Below are positions 26,432 through 35,270 of a DNA stretch of 64,000 nt, piece after piece. Below the pieces are notes generated by a model. It saw only the letters and a list, made by a program, of their open reading frames with translations, did not search any database and was not told where the DNA came from. The stretch covers positions 1,240,001 to 1,304,000 of the forward strand of contig NZ_JAVRHX010000001.1 of the NCBI RefSeq assembly GCF_031846345.1, given 5' to 3'. This DNA is from Glaciecola petra. Its GTDB lineage: Bacteria > Pseudomonadota > Gammaproteobacteria > Enterobacterales > Alteromonadaceae. Within the stretch, counting starts at the first letter, position 1. Each line of letters opens with the position of its first letter. A program made the translations under genes and the position numbers.

Positions 26432-28207
26432 ATGGAATTTGCTATCGATTTACAACATAAAATAAATCATCACTTAAACACTATTTATGAAGGCTTACTG
26501 AGCGATGTGGAATTAACAGCGTTGTCCCAACAACTCATTGAGACCATGCGTATAAATACGCGTAACAAAGCAAGTAAAGTAGAAGCTCATGCGAATTTAT
26601 GGTCGCAAGAAGATGTTATTTTAATTACATATGGTGATTCCATAATTGAAACGAATGAGTCGAACAGTGAAGGCTTAAATAAAGCGCCCTTAAAAACACT
26701 CGATAATTTTTTAAATCGCTACTGCAGGGCAACCATCAATAGCGTGCATATATTGCCATTTTTTCCATATAGCTCAGATGATGGTTTTTCGGTGATTGAT
26801 TATTCGACGGTAAATCAAGGATTAGGAGATTGGCAGGACATAAGCAGTATCTCTGAGAACAGTAAATTAATGGTCGATTTAGTAATTAATCATTGCAGTG
26901 CCCGCAGTAGGTGGTTCGATAACTTTTTACTCGATAAAAGTCCTGGCAAAGGATTCTTTTTTGAAGCTACACCAGATGATGATATTAGCAATGTAACACG
27001 ACCACGCACCAGTCCTTTGCTCAAAGAAGTTGAGACTAGTAAAGGTACTAAACATGTATGGTGTACTTTTAGCCATGACCAAGTTGACTTTGATTTCCGA
27101 AACCCGGAAGTCCTAAGTGCTATGGTCGAAATAATTCGATTATATTTAGACAACGGTGCTAAGTTATTCAGACTAGATGCAATCGCATTTTTGTGGAAAG
27201 AAGTTGGCACTTCTTGTATAAACTTGCCCAAAACCCATGAAGTAGTACGGTTGTTACGAACGCTCATAGAGAATGCTGCCCCAGACACCATTATTATCAC
27301 TGAAACAAACATTCCCAATAGAGAAAATCTCACTTACTTTGGAAATGCAAATGAAGCTCATGCGATATATAACTTTTCTTTACCTCCTTTGCTATTAAAT
27401 ACCCTTCTAACGGGTTCGTGCAATTATCTTAAACGCTGGATGATGAGTATGCCTCCAGCGCAAAATGGCACTTTTTATTTTAATTTTATTGCATCTCATG
27501 ACGGTATAGGTTTACGGCCCGCTGAAGGTTTATTGAGTGAAGACGAGATTTGGGCGTTAGCAGATAGTATGCAAAAGTTTGGTGGGAAAGTGTCTTCTCG
27601 CAGCACAGCTGATGGCAAGCAAAAACCCTATGAATTAAATATCGCTTTAATAGATGCTTTACAAGGTGATGTGAGTGGGCCAGATGAATACCAATTACAA
27701 CGTTTTCTTTGTGCTCACGCAATTATGTTTGGTTTAGAAGGTGTTCCCGGCCTTTATATTCATTCTTTACTTGGAACAACAAATGATTATGACAAAGTCA
27801 CACATACAGGACAAAATCGATCTATTAATCGTCATAGATGGGAATATGCCGATTTAGTCAGTGAATTAGACGATGTGCATTCCTTGCATCATCAAGTGCT
27901 TACACAAATTTCGCAACTATTATCAATACGTAAAAGCCAAGCTGCTTTTCACCCAAATGCTACTCAATTTACACTGCAGTTAGGTGACCAAGTGTTTGGG
28001 TATTGGCGTCAAAGCATAGATCGAATTCAAAGTATATTTTGTATATCAAATATATCGAAAGAGACTCAACATATACGCTTAAGTGATATTAACTTAATTG
28101 GTACTGACGAATGGGTAGATTTATTGACACAAAAAATCATTTGCGAACAAATGGAATACATCGATCTAGAACCTTATCAAAGCATGTGGATATCTAATCG
28201 TTTTTAA
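26432..28207 (+). CDS. GH13 sucrose phosphorylase-family enzyme, predicted glucosylglycerate phosphorylase
   Basis: A 591-residue glycoside hydrolase family 13 protein of the sucrose-phosphorylase subfamily. Conserved GH13 regions are seen as MVDLVINH, the nucleophile region KLFRLDAIAF, the acid/base TIIITETNIP and FIASHDGIGL. Members of this subfamily include sucrose phosphorylase and glucosylglycerate phosphorylase (E. coli YcjM type). Because it is the last gene of an operon with a GpgS-like synthase, its phosphatase and a glycerate kinase, phosphorolysis of glucosylglycerate to glucose-1-phosphate and glycerate is the best inference. A terminator follows the stop. Confidence 0.82.
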   Translation: MEFAIDLQHKINHHLNTIYEGLLSDVELTALSQQLIETMRINTRNKASKVEAHANLWSQEDVILITYGDSIIETNESNSEGLNKAPLKTLDNFLNRYCRATINSVHILPFFPYSSDDGFSVIDYSTVNQGLGDWQDISSISENSKLMVDLVINHCSARSRWFDNFLLDKSPGKGFFFEATPDDDISNVTRPRTSPLLKEVETSKGTKHVWCTFSHDQVDFDFRNPEVLSAMVEIIRLYLDNGAKLFRLDAIAFLWKEVGTSCINLPKTHEVVRLLRTLIENAAPDTIIITETNIPNRENLTYFGNANEAHAIYNFSLPPLLLNTLLTGSCNYLKRWMMSMPPAQNGTFYFNFIASHDGIGLRPAEGLLSEDEIWALADSMQKFGGKVSSRSTADGKQKPYELNIALIDALQGDVSGPDEYQLQRFLCAHAIMFGLEGVPGLYIHSLLGTTNDYDKVTHTGQNRSINRHRWEYADLVSELDDVHSLHHQVLTQISQLLSIRKSQAAFHPNATQFTLQLGDQVFGYWRQSIDRIQSIFCISNISKETQHIRLSDINLIGTDEWVDLLTQKIICEQMEYIDLEPYQSMWISNRF

Positions 28208-28217
28208 TAACTTAATA

Positions 28218-28246
28218 AAAAACGCCGCGTAAAGCGACGTTTTTTT
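28218..28246 (+). terminator. Intrinsic terminator of the glucosylglycerate-type operon
   Basis: Arms AAAAACGCCGC and GCGACGTTTTT pair with a single mismatch around the loop GTAAA, and T residues continue after the stem. It starts about ten bases after the stop of the phosphorylase gene. Confidence 0.8.
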
Positions 28247-28302
28247 ATCTACTATTAGTTGACCTTCATTATCCGCTAAGTTTTACAATCATTAGGCTGT
28301 TT

Positions 28303-29112
28303 TTAAACGAATTTTCTAGCTCGTTTTGTTTTTATGGTTTGAATATAACCATGCCAAGTTGCATAACCGAGTACTGGCATTATAAAAATAAAGGCAATAA
28401 AGGCTGTAAAAAATCCGAGTAAAATGGAAATAAGGATTACACATGCCCAAACAAACATAGCTTCTTTGTTTTTCCAGACAGCGTTCATACTACTCAAAAC
28501 AGCTGTTGCCAAATCTACTTTACGTTCCAACAAAATTGGCTGTGTAAACACGCTAATAACAAATACAAAAACTGAGAATGCACCGCCGACAATCGTACCA
28601 ATTAGCAAAAATGGCCAAATACTCGCTAAGCTAGTATCTGAATAATTAGGGTTAAGCGCATGGATCAAGCTAGCAACCCTTAACCAAAATATCATAAGTA
28701 TCATGAGCATTATGCCAAAGCCCCATTCATTCACGGCATTTCGCGACATTGCTTTAAACGAATGACGAAGTGAAGGTTTGTGCTGTTTTTCAAATTGCCA
28801 TGAAACATCATATAAACCAGCAGCTAAATATGGCCCTAGCAACATAAAACAAATCATTGCAGGGAAAACTACCATATAAAATTCAGATTCTCTTATTAAA
28901 TAAGTAATACCTAAAGGAATAAGAGCAAAGATAATTCCATAAGTAAGACTGATTACTTTAGCATTTTTAAAATCGTTAATGCCAAGTGCGATCCATTTGA
29001 AACAATCGAATTTTGCTAAATCAGCAGCGGGTAACACCCTAGCTATACCAGTATTTGCTAGCGGGTTATCGGATTCTTCTGTAGAGGATGTTTGATCAGC
29101 GTGTTGAGTCAT
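28303..29112 (-). CDS. DUF2189 integral membrane protein
   Basis: A 269-residue protein with a polar N terminus (residues 1-35) and about six hydrophobic segments, carrying the typical DUF2189 opening LAKFDCFKWIALGINDF and the central LLGPYLAAGLYDVSWQ. The family is widespread in proteobacteria and uncharacterised. It is a single gene converging on the operon terminator. Confidence 0.75.
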   Translation of the reverse strand: MTQHADQTSSTEESDNPLANTGIARVLPAADLAKFDCFKWIALGINDFKNAKVISLTYGIIFALIPLGITYLIRESEFYMVVFPAMICFMLLGPYLAAGLYDVSWQFEKQHKPSLRHSFKAMSRNAVNEWGFGIMLMILMIFWLRVASLIHALNPNYSDTSLASIWPFLLIGTIVGGAFSVFVFVISVFTQPILLERKVDLATAVLSSMNAVWKNKEAMFVWACVILISILLGFFTAFIAFIFIMPVLGYATWHGYIQTIKTKRARKFV

Positions 29113-29254
29113 AAATAATCACCTTAAGTGAATGGAAAATAGCAAATGAAAATGTACCTTTTAAGTAAAGTACATAAATGTCATCTCTTCAATACTTTAA
29201 ATGATTAATATTAACATTCAAGCTCAAAAACCTGCAGGAATTAAGCTTATGGTC

Positions 29255-29782
29255 TTACTTTTTAACTAATGCTCGATTCCATTTAATAGGAACATCAAAA
29301 AATTCACTTAAGAAGGTGTTTAAATCTGAGAAACTAGTGACGGCAACCTCATGATTGACTAGCATTTCAGCTACAAACCTATGGCAATTTTGATCAAACA
29401 AGTGGTAGTCTAACAAGGTAAATAATTGCTTACGTGCCCTGTTTGCGGCTAAACAATTTGCTAATACCTTGTTATTGGGTTTACATGCCACATAAATATG
29501 CGTGCCAGAACGATTGCCTAAAAACCTTTCCGGAGAAACACAGCGCACTAGTCCCTTACCAGAGAGTTCATAAATCGTATTCTCGTACCATATACCGGTG
29601 TGATCTAACACACCGTAAATACCACACGTGACTATACTACCATTGACGGGTATAGATTTTTGGTCACTTTCACCAGGCATTGCATCCACGATATCGTGGT
29701 GTTTTAAATAGGCGACATTCGCTTTGTTGCTCGCATATAATCCCAAGCAAGCCGCGCCAAGCCAAATCAAGGGTGCTGGCAT
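29255..29782 (-). CDS. LRAT-like (permuted papain-fold) protein
   Basis: A 175-residue protein with a hydrophobic N terminus (residues 4-17). It shows the paired signature of LRAT/H-REV107-like proteins: His61 in LDHTGIWYENTIYELSG and a later Cys133 in DQNCHRFVAEM. Such Cys/His pairs catalyse acyl transfer, thioester hydrolysis or peptide cleavage. No functional partner is adjacent, so the substrate is unknown. The fold call is from motif spacing and needs a profile search. Confidence 0.6.
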   Translation of the reverse strand: MPAPLIWLGAACLGLYASNKANVAYLKHHDIVDAMPGESDQKSIPVNGSIVTCGIYGVLDHTGIWYENTIYELSGKGLVRCVSPERFLGNRSGTHIYVACKPNNKVLANCLAANRARKQLFTLLDYHLFDQNCHRFVAEMLVNHEVAVTSFSDLNTFLSEFFDVPIKWNRALVKK

Positions 29783-29949
29783 CGCATTATTCTCCTAAGC
29801 AAAATCCTATAGTTAACTATACGCTAAATTAAACAATTAACTTATACGAAAATTGTTTCAAATCTTTACTTAACACAGCAAGCTCATTGGTTTACTCTTA
29901 CCCACTTACTATTTATACCCTTCTAATTTAACTCGGATCTTTGTTTTTT

Positions 29950-31176
29950 ATGCCAATTCCTCCAAAAATTATGCAATCTTCAAAATTGGCTAATGTTTGT
30001 TACGACATTAGAGGCCCTATTCTTGCTCAAGCTAATAAAATGGAAGAAGCGGGTGAAAGAATACTCAAACTCAACATAGGCAACCCTGCCCCATTTGGAT
30101 TTGAAGCGCCCGATGATATTTTGAAAGACGTAATTAGACAGTTACCAAGCGCGCAAGGTTATTCAGACGCACAAGGCATTTATAGCGCTAGGGTCGCTGT
30201 AATGCAGTATTACCAACAAAAAGGTATTTTGGATATCGACATTAGCGATGTTTATATTGGCAACGGTGTAAGCGAAATGATCACCATGTCAATGCAAGCC
30301 TTACTTAATTTAGGTGATGAAGTATTAATACCAGCACCGGATTATCCTTTATGGACGGCAGCAGTTAATTTGTCGTCGGGAAATGCCGTTCATTATCGTT
30401 GTGATGAACAATCAAATTGGTTTCCTGATATAGATGATATCAAGTCTAAAATAACCGCAAACACTAAAGCAATAGTCATTATTAACCCTAATAATCCAAC
30501 GGGTGCCGTTTATTCTAAGGAAGTTTTGCTAGAAATTGTCAAAATAGCACGAGCGCATAATTTGATTATTTTCAGTGATGAAATTTATGACAAAGTTTTG
30601 TTTGACCAAGCAAAACATCAATGTATTGCTGCACTTGCTCCTGACATGTTCTGTGTCACATTCAGCGGATTATCAAAAAATTACCGTGTTGCCGGTTTTC
30701 GAGCAGGTTGGCTATTAGTCAGTGGCAATAAAAATATAGCAAAAAGTTATATTGAAGGTTTGACCATATTATCATCTATGCGAATGTGTGCGAATGTTCC
30801 GTGTCAACATGCCATTCAGACTGCCCTTGGCGGTTATCAAAGCATTAATGACTTGGTCGCAAAGGAAGGTCGTTTGTTATCTCAGCGCAACTTAGCAAGT
30901 GAGAAGCTAAATGACATTCCCGGTATTACTTGTATGAAACCCCAAGGCGCAATGTATTGTTTTGCAAAAGTTGACGAGAAAAAATTTAACATTAAAAGTG
31001 ATGTTGATTTAATTTTAGATTTACTCAAACATAAAAAGATATTGCTCGTGCATGGCAGTGCATTTAATTTATTTGATGGTTGTTATTTTAGATTGGTGTT
31101 TCTGCCATCATACGATACTTTGGTACCTGCTCTTGAAAGCATGGAAGAGTTTTTTCTTAATTATAAGCAGACGTAA
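29950..31176 (+). CDS. alaA: Glutamate-pyruvate aminotransferase AlaA
   Basis: AlaA is the main alanine-forming aminotransferase, PLP-dependent fold type I. The 408-residue sequence follows E. coli AlaA closely: SSKLANVCYDIRGP, NIGNPAPFGFEAPD, IINPNNPTGAVYS and the PLP lysine in SGLSKNYRVAGFR. A TTG three codons upstream is open, but the ATG used aligns with the family. yfbR and the dGTPase follow, an order shared with Vibrio. Confidence 0.96.
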   Translation: MPIPPKIMQSSKLANVCYDIRGPILAQANKMEEAGERILKLNIGNPAPFGFEAPDDILKDVIRQLPSAQGYSDAQGIYSARVAVMQYYQQKGILDIDISDVYIGNGVSEMITMSMQALLNLGDEVLIPAPDYPLWTAAVNLSSGNAVHYRCDEQSNWFPDIDDIKSKITANTKAIVIINPNNPTGAVYSKEVLLEIVKIARAHNLIIFSDEIYDKVLFDQAKHQCIAALAPDMFCVTFSGLSKNYRVAGFRAGWLLVSGNKNIAKSYIEGLTILSSMRMCANVPCQHAIQTALGGYQSINDLVAKEGRLLSQRNLASEKLNDIPGITCMKPQGAMYCFAKVDEKKFNIKSDVDLILDLLKHKKILLVHGSAFNLFDGCYFRLVFLPSYDTLVPALESMEEFFLNYKQT

Positions 31177-31240
31177 ATTAATCTAGCATTATATCTCACG
31201 TTAATTACAGGCTATAAAAGTAGCAAATAGGATAAAATTT

Positions 31241-31846
31241 ATGCAAGAACAAAGTGTCTTCATGGCATGGATAACTAGGATGCCACTATTAGAACGGTGG
31301 GCACTCATGCATTGTTTTCAATCTGAAAACGTCTCAGAGCATTGTCACCAAGTCGCGGTAATTGCACATATATTGACGGTAATTAAAAATAAACGCTTTG
31401 GCGGTAAGCTCAATCCAGAAAAGGCCGCGACTTTAGCGATTTACCACGAAGTATCTGAAACTAAATTGCAAGACTTAAATACCAATACTAAATATCATAA
31501 TCCTGAATTTACAAAAGCATATAAAAACCTGGAAGATTTAGCAGAAAAAGAATGTTTGGCATCATTGCCTGATGATTTGCAGGAAGAAATGGCGCCGTTG
31601 TTAGTGCAATCGCAAGTGGACCCTGAATACAAAAAAATAGTAAAAGCAGCAGACATACTCCAAGCATATGTCAAAACACAAAACGAACTTCGATTTAATA
31701 ATGTGGAATTTTGTCATGTGGAAAAAAATCTAAATAAAAGCTTGCAAGTGTTACAAAAAGAATTGCCCGAAGTACAGTGCTTTGTCGACATTTTTTTGGA
31801 AAGTTGTACGTCTACTGTTGATAAATTAATTCATCCCGAAATGTGA
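31241..31846 (+). CDS. yfbR: 5'-deoxynucleotidase YfbR (HD domain)
   Basis: YfbR removes phosphate from deoxynucleoside 5'-monophosphates. The 201-residue protein aligns with E. coli YfbR: LLERWALM, ENVSEHCHQVAVIAH (His34), and the last ligand Asp138 in KAADILQAY. The central HD pair is changed to His69-Glu70 in IYHEVSE; the equivalent E. coli residue is Asp69, a metal ligand. Glu could still bind metal, but activity may be altered. It sits between alaA and the dGTPase gene, suggesting a role in nucleotide-pool control. Confidence 0.88.
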   Translation: MQEQSVFMAWITRMPLLERWALMHCFQSENVSEHCHQVAVIAHILTVIKNKRFGGKLNPEKAATLAIYHEVSETKLQDLNTNTKYHNPEFTKAYKNLEDLAEKECLASLPDDLQEEMAPLLVQSQVDPEYKKIVKAADILQAYVKTQNELRFNNVEFCHVEKNLNKSLQVLQKELPEVQCFVDIFLESCTSTVDKLIHPEM

Positions 31847-32160
31847 TTAAAATGCATGTAAAATAAATATGCTAATTTAAATGCGCAACAATAAACGATT
31901 GCTAATTATATCGTTGAGCAGTAGTGTTAATTCTCTCAAACAAAAAAGTTTATCAACTCGACCTTTAGTTATATCATTGATAAATCAAAATTTAGTCACA
32001 CAGACTACTGTAATAGGCACTATACCTCATACATAAAAGACGATGATGTTAATGCCTTTTAGGCCTTAAATACTAATGAGATAAAAAATACAATGAGTAC
32101 TTATTTATTTGGAAACGATAATCCAGTGATTGTAACTACAATTCGAGAAAAGACAATTTA
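31847..32160. other. Intergenic region between yfbR and the dGTPase gene
   Basis: This AT-rich 314-base gap has no recognisable RNA gene or terminator. It contains one possible 22-codon frame (32093-32163) whose TAA stop overlaps the ATG of the dGTPase gene by one base (TAATG), with only a weak ribosome site. No promoter could be assigned with confidence. Confidence 0.5.
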
Positions 32161-33483
32161 ATGGATATTTGGTCTCAACGATTAGGTACACGAAATATAA
32201 AACGAGATGGTGACCATCGCAACGCTTTTCAGCGAGATAAAGCACGAGTATTGCACAGTGCATCTTTTCGGAGATTACAAGCAAAGACACAGGTAATGGG
32301 TGTTGGTGTTAGCGATTTTTTTCGCACGCGATTAACACACTCACTTGAAGTTGCACAAATAGGCACAGGCATCGCAGCTCAATTAGCGATAAAACAAGCG
32401 TCATTGTCTCAAGAATTGGAGATAGACCCACATTTGATAGAGACAATATGCCTCGCTCACGATTTAGGACACCCTCCTTTTGGCCACGGCGGTGAAATTG
32501 CACTTCATTATATGATGCACAAATATGGTGGGTTTGAAGGTAATGGACAAACCTTTAGAATTCTAACAAAGCTTGAAGCCTATTCTGAAAGTGACGGTAT
32601 GAATTTGGCAAGGCGCAGTCTACTTGGGATTGTAAAATATCCAAATTTCACATCAGTTCTCAACAATACGGCGATAATCCCTGATGTTAGCCAACGTTTT
32701 TCACAAGTTAAAGCAGGCTCTTGGCATCCACCAAAATCATTATATGATTGTGATAGGTCTGTGTTTGATTGGATAATGGAACCAGTATCGGTTGAAGACA
32801 AAACAAATTTTATGGTATTCAAGCAGAGTGACAGCAAGCATGCTAAAACAATCCATAAATCAATAGACTGTTCAATAATGGAACTAGCCGATGATATCGC
32901 TTACGCTATTCATGATTTGGAAGATGCAATAGTGATGAATTTAGTCAACGAGGCGATATTTGAAGATGAAGTCAGTAATATTATTCGTGATCTTGAAGTT
33001 GAAGGCTTAAGCGAAAATATCCAACAAATCCAAAAGAAATTATTTGGACAAACAGCGTATCTGCGTAAAAATGCTATTGGAGCTTTGGTCAATGTTTTTA
33101 TTACTGCAATATCTATCCATCGCAAACATGTCTTTGAACACGCCATTTTAGATTATGTAGCAGTGCTACCAGAGGCAGCAGAATTTGCATTAAATTTATT
33201 TAAGAATTTTGTCTTTAAGCATGTGATCAAAAAACCTGACATTCAACTAATAGAATATAAAGGGCAACAAATAGTGATGAGTTTGTTTGAGGCATTTAGC
33301 AGCGAGCCAGAACGCTTATTACCCCACAATACAAAGCTTAGATGGGAGTCTACCGAGGAAGAAAACGATAAATACAGAGTCATAGCAGACTATATATCAG
33401 GCATGACCGACGAATATGCCAATAGAATGTATGCTAACTTATTTTTACCTAAATCACATAATATGAGTGATTCTCAGCAATAG
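32161..33483 (+). CDS. dGTP triphosphohydrolase-like HD protein (VC1979 type, possible anti-phage dGTPase)
   Basis: A 440-residue HD-domain protein of the dGTPase family, in the subgroup near yfbR in Vibrio and Shewanella rather than E. coli Dgt. Visible motifs are SASFRRLQAKTQV, RTRLTHSLEVAQIG, LAHDLGHPPFGHGG with His100-Asp101, and MELADDIAYAIHDLEDA. The enzyme hydrolyses dGTP, and possibly other dNTPs, to the nucleoside and triphosphate. Members of this subgroup have been reported to protect against phage by depleting dGTP. Context with YfbR fits dNTP control. Confidence 0.9.
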   Translation: MDIWSQRLGTRNIKRDGDHRNAFQRDKARVLHSASFRRLQAKTQVMGVGVSDFFRTRLTHSLEVAQIGTGIAAQLAIKQASLSQELEIDPHLIETICLAHDLGHPPFGHGGEIALHYMMHKYGGFEGNGQTFRILTKLEAYSESDGMNLARRSLLGIVKYPNFTSVLNNTAIIPDVSQRFSQVKAGSWHPPKSLYDCDRSVFDWIMEPVSVEDKTNFMVFKQSDSKHAKTIHKSIDCSIMELADDIAYAIHDLEDAIVMNLVNEAIFEDEVSNIIRDLEVEGLSENIQQIQKKLFGQTAYLRKNAIGALVNVFITAISIHRKHVFEHAILDYVAVLPEAAEFALNLFKNFVFKHVIKKPDIQLIEYKGQQIVMSLFEAFSSEPERLLPHNTKLRWESTEEENDKYRVIADYISGMTDEYANRMYANLFLPKSHNMSDSQQ

Positions 33484-33540
33484 CTGCAATCTTTTCAGAA
33501 GTTTCACGGTCATATTAACAAATCACAAAAGGCCGTACTT

Positions 33541-34554
33541 ATGTTAATAAAATCTAAACAAGCCAGTCAAGCTCGCGAACAAGATGTGACCGACGAGTCT
33601 ATTTATCACAACCGTAGGTCGCTTTTAAAAAATTTAGGCTACGTAGGTTTAGGCTCGTTAGCGCCAAGCTTAGGAACGATGGCCAAGGCAGATTGGTTTA
33701 GTTCTGATAAAGAAAAAATATTCGAAACACAAAAATTACAGTACGTCAGCAGTACATATAATAAATCTCCTGTTGTTAGTGATAAAACCCCAGAAGATGT
33801 TGCTACCAGTTACAACAATTTCTTCGAATTTGGCACCAGCAAATCTGACCCAAAAGAAAAAGCGCAAGATTTTACAGTTGACCCATGGAGTCTACGCATC
33901 GATGGCCTTGTAGAAGAGCCATTGACGCTTGGTTATGATGATTTATTCAAATTGTTACCTTTAGAGGAAAGAATATATCGTTTTAGATGCGTAGAAGCCT
34001 GGTCTATGGTAATCCCATGGATAGGCTTCGAACTTGGTAAACTTATCGCCTTGACTAAACCCTTAAGTAAAGCTAAATATGTCGCATTTTCAACTTTATA
34101 CGATCCTGAGCAAATGCCTGGCCAACGCAGTCGTTTTGTTGGCGGCGGTGTAGACTATCCATATGTAGAAGGTTTACGTATAGACGAAGCTATGCACCCC
34201 TTAGCTTTACTAACAGTGGGTATGTATGGCAAAACCCTACCGCCACAAAATGGCGCGCCGATAAGACTAATGACACCTTGGAAGTATGGTTTTAAAAGCA
34301 TAAAATCCATCGTCCACATCAAATTAGTCGACAAAGAGCCGCCTACTAGTTGGAAGCGTTTAGCTGCTAACGAATATGGTTTTTATGCAAACGTAAATCC
34401 TGAGGTGGCGCACCCGAGATGGTCGCAGGCTCGAGAACGCAGAATCATGGGCAAAGGTGTTTTTAATCAAGAACGAATTGATACACAATTATTTAATGGT
34501 TATAGCGAAGTAGCGCCATTATACAATGATTTAGATCTTCAAAAAAACTACTAA
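33541..34554 (+). CDS. msrP: Protein-methionine-sulfoxide reductase catalytic subunit MsrP
   Basis: MsrP is a periplasmic molybdenum enzyme that repairs oxidised methionines in envelope proteins. The 337-residue precursor has a twin-arginine signal with HNRRSLLK (Arg25, Arg26). The molybdenum ligand is Cys150 in RFRCVEAWSM, followed by VIPWIGFELGKL. It is four bases from msrQ, the usual partner. Confidence 0.96.
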   Translation: MLIKSKQASQAREQDVTDESIYHNRRSLLKNLGYVGLGSLAPSLGTMAKADWFSSDKEKIFETQKLQYVSSTYNKSPVVSDKTPEDVATSYNNFFEFGTSKSDPKEKAQDFTVDPWSLRIDGLVEEPLTLGYDDLFKLLPLEERIYRFRCVEAWSMVIPWIGFELGKLIALTKPLSKAKYVAFSTLYDPEQMPGQRSRFVGGGVDYPYVEGLRIDEAMHPLALLTVGMYGKTLPPQNGAPIRLMTPWKYGFKSIKSIVHIKLVDKEPPTSWKRLAANEYGFYANVNPEVAHPRWSQARERRIMGKGVFNQERIDTQLFNGYSEVAPLYNDLDLQKNY

Positions 34555-34558
34555 ATAT

Positions 34559-35206
34559 ATGACATTTTATTTGGTCAACAAGCCGATACGAATTGATGCT
34601 AGATATATCAACCTAACAAGGTTGTTTATTCATTCAGCTTCCCTTTTATATTTAACGTGGACATTATACGCGGCGATTGCAGGACTATTGCCAGGCGATC
34701 CCGTGCAGTATTTACTAGACTTTACTGGTATTGGAGCGCTTAATTTATTATTGCTCAGCCTCACTATCTCCCCTCTTAGCCGAGTCTTCAAATTTATACA
34801 ACTCATACGAATACGGAAGACACTTGGCGTTTATGCAGCAATCTATGCATTAAGTCATTTTGGTGTATTCATCGTTTTTGAACTGCAATTTGAATGGCGA
34901 TTGATAGTAAGTGAAATCATCGACAGGCCATATATCACTGTTGGGTTTTGTTCACTTTTCATATTAAGTTTGTTGCTAGTCAGCTCTTTTGATTTTGCAA
35001 AGTCTAAACTAAAACGCAACTGGCAACGTTTGCATAATTGGGTATATTTAGCGCTAGCCCTGGCTTGTCTTCACTTTTTATGGTCTATAAAATCCACCGA
35101 AATAGAAGCCATAATATATTTTGCAATGGGAATCGCTGCTCTTTTACTTCGAAGGGATAAGCTACTGAAGCCTCTTAAGCAAAAGATAATAAAAAATAGA
35201 AAATAA
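34559..35206 (+). CDS. msrQ: Protein-methionine-sulfoxide reductase heme-binding subunit MsrQ
   Basis: A 215-residue inner-membrane b-type cytochrome with six hydrophobic segments that passes electrons from the quinone pool or flavin reductase to MsrP. The family motifs LGVYAAIYALSHFGVF and NWQRLHNWVYLAL, with candidate heme histidines, are present. It directly follows msrP. Confidence 0.94.
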   Translation: MTFYLVNKPIRIDARYINLTRLFIHSASLLYLTWTLYAAIAGLLPGDPVQYLLDFTGIGALNLLLLSLTISPLSRVFKFIQLIRIRKTLGVYAAIYALSHFGVFIVFELQFEWRLIVSEIIDRPYITVGFCSLFILSLLLVSSFDFAKSKLKRNWQRLHNWVYLALALACLHFLWSIKSTEIEAIIYFAMGIAALLLRRDKLLKPLKQKIIKNRK

Positions 35207-35235
35207 GTACTTGCCTAATTACTTATACAGTAGTA

Positions 35236-35251
35236 CTGTATATACATACAT
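35236..35251. promoter_or_regulatory. LexA box (SOS operator)
   Basis: CTGTATATACATACAT matches the CTGT-N8-ACAG consensus at all defined positions but the last and has the alternating TA core typical of strong boxes. It is 20 bases before the start of the SulA-like gene, so that gene is probably SOS-induced. Confidence 0.8.
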
Positions 35252-35270
35252 ATTGTATAGGTAACCAGTT

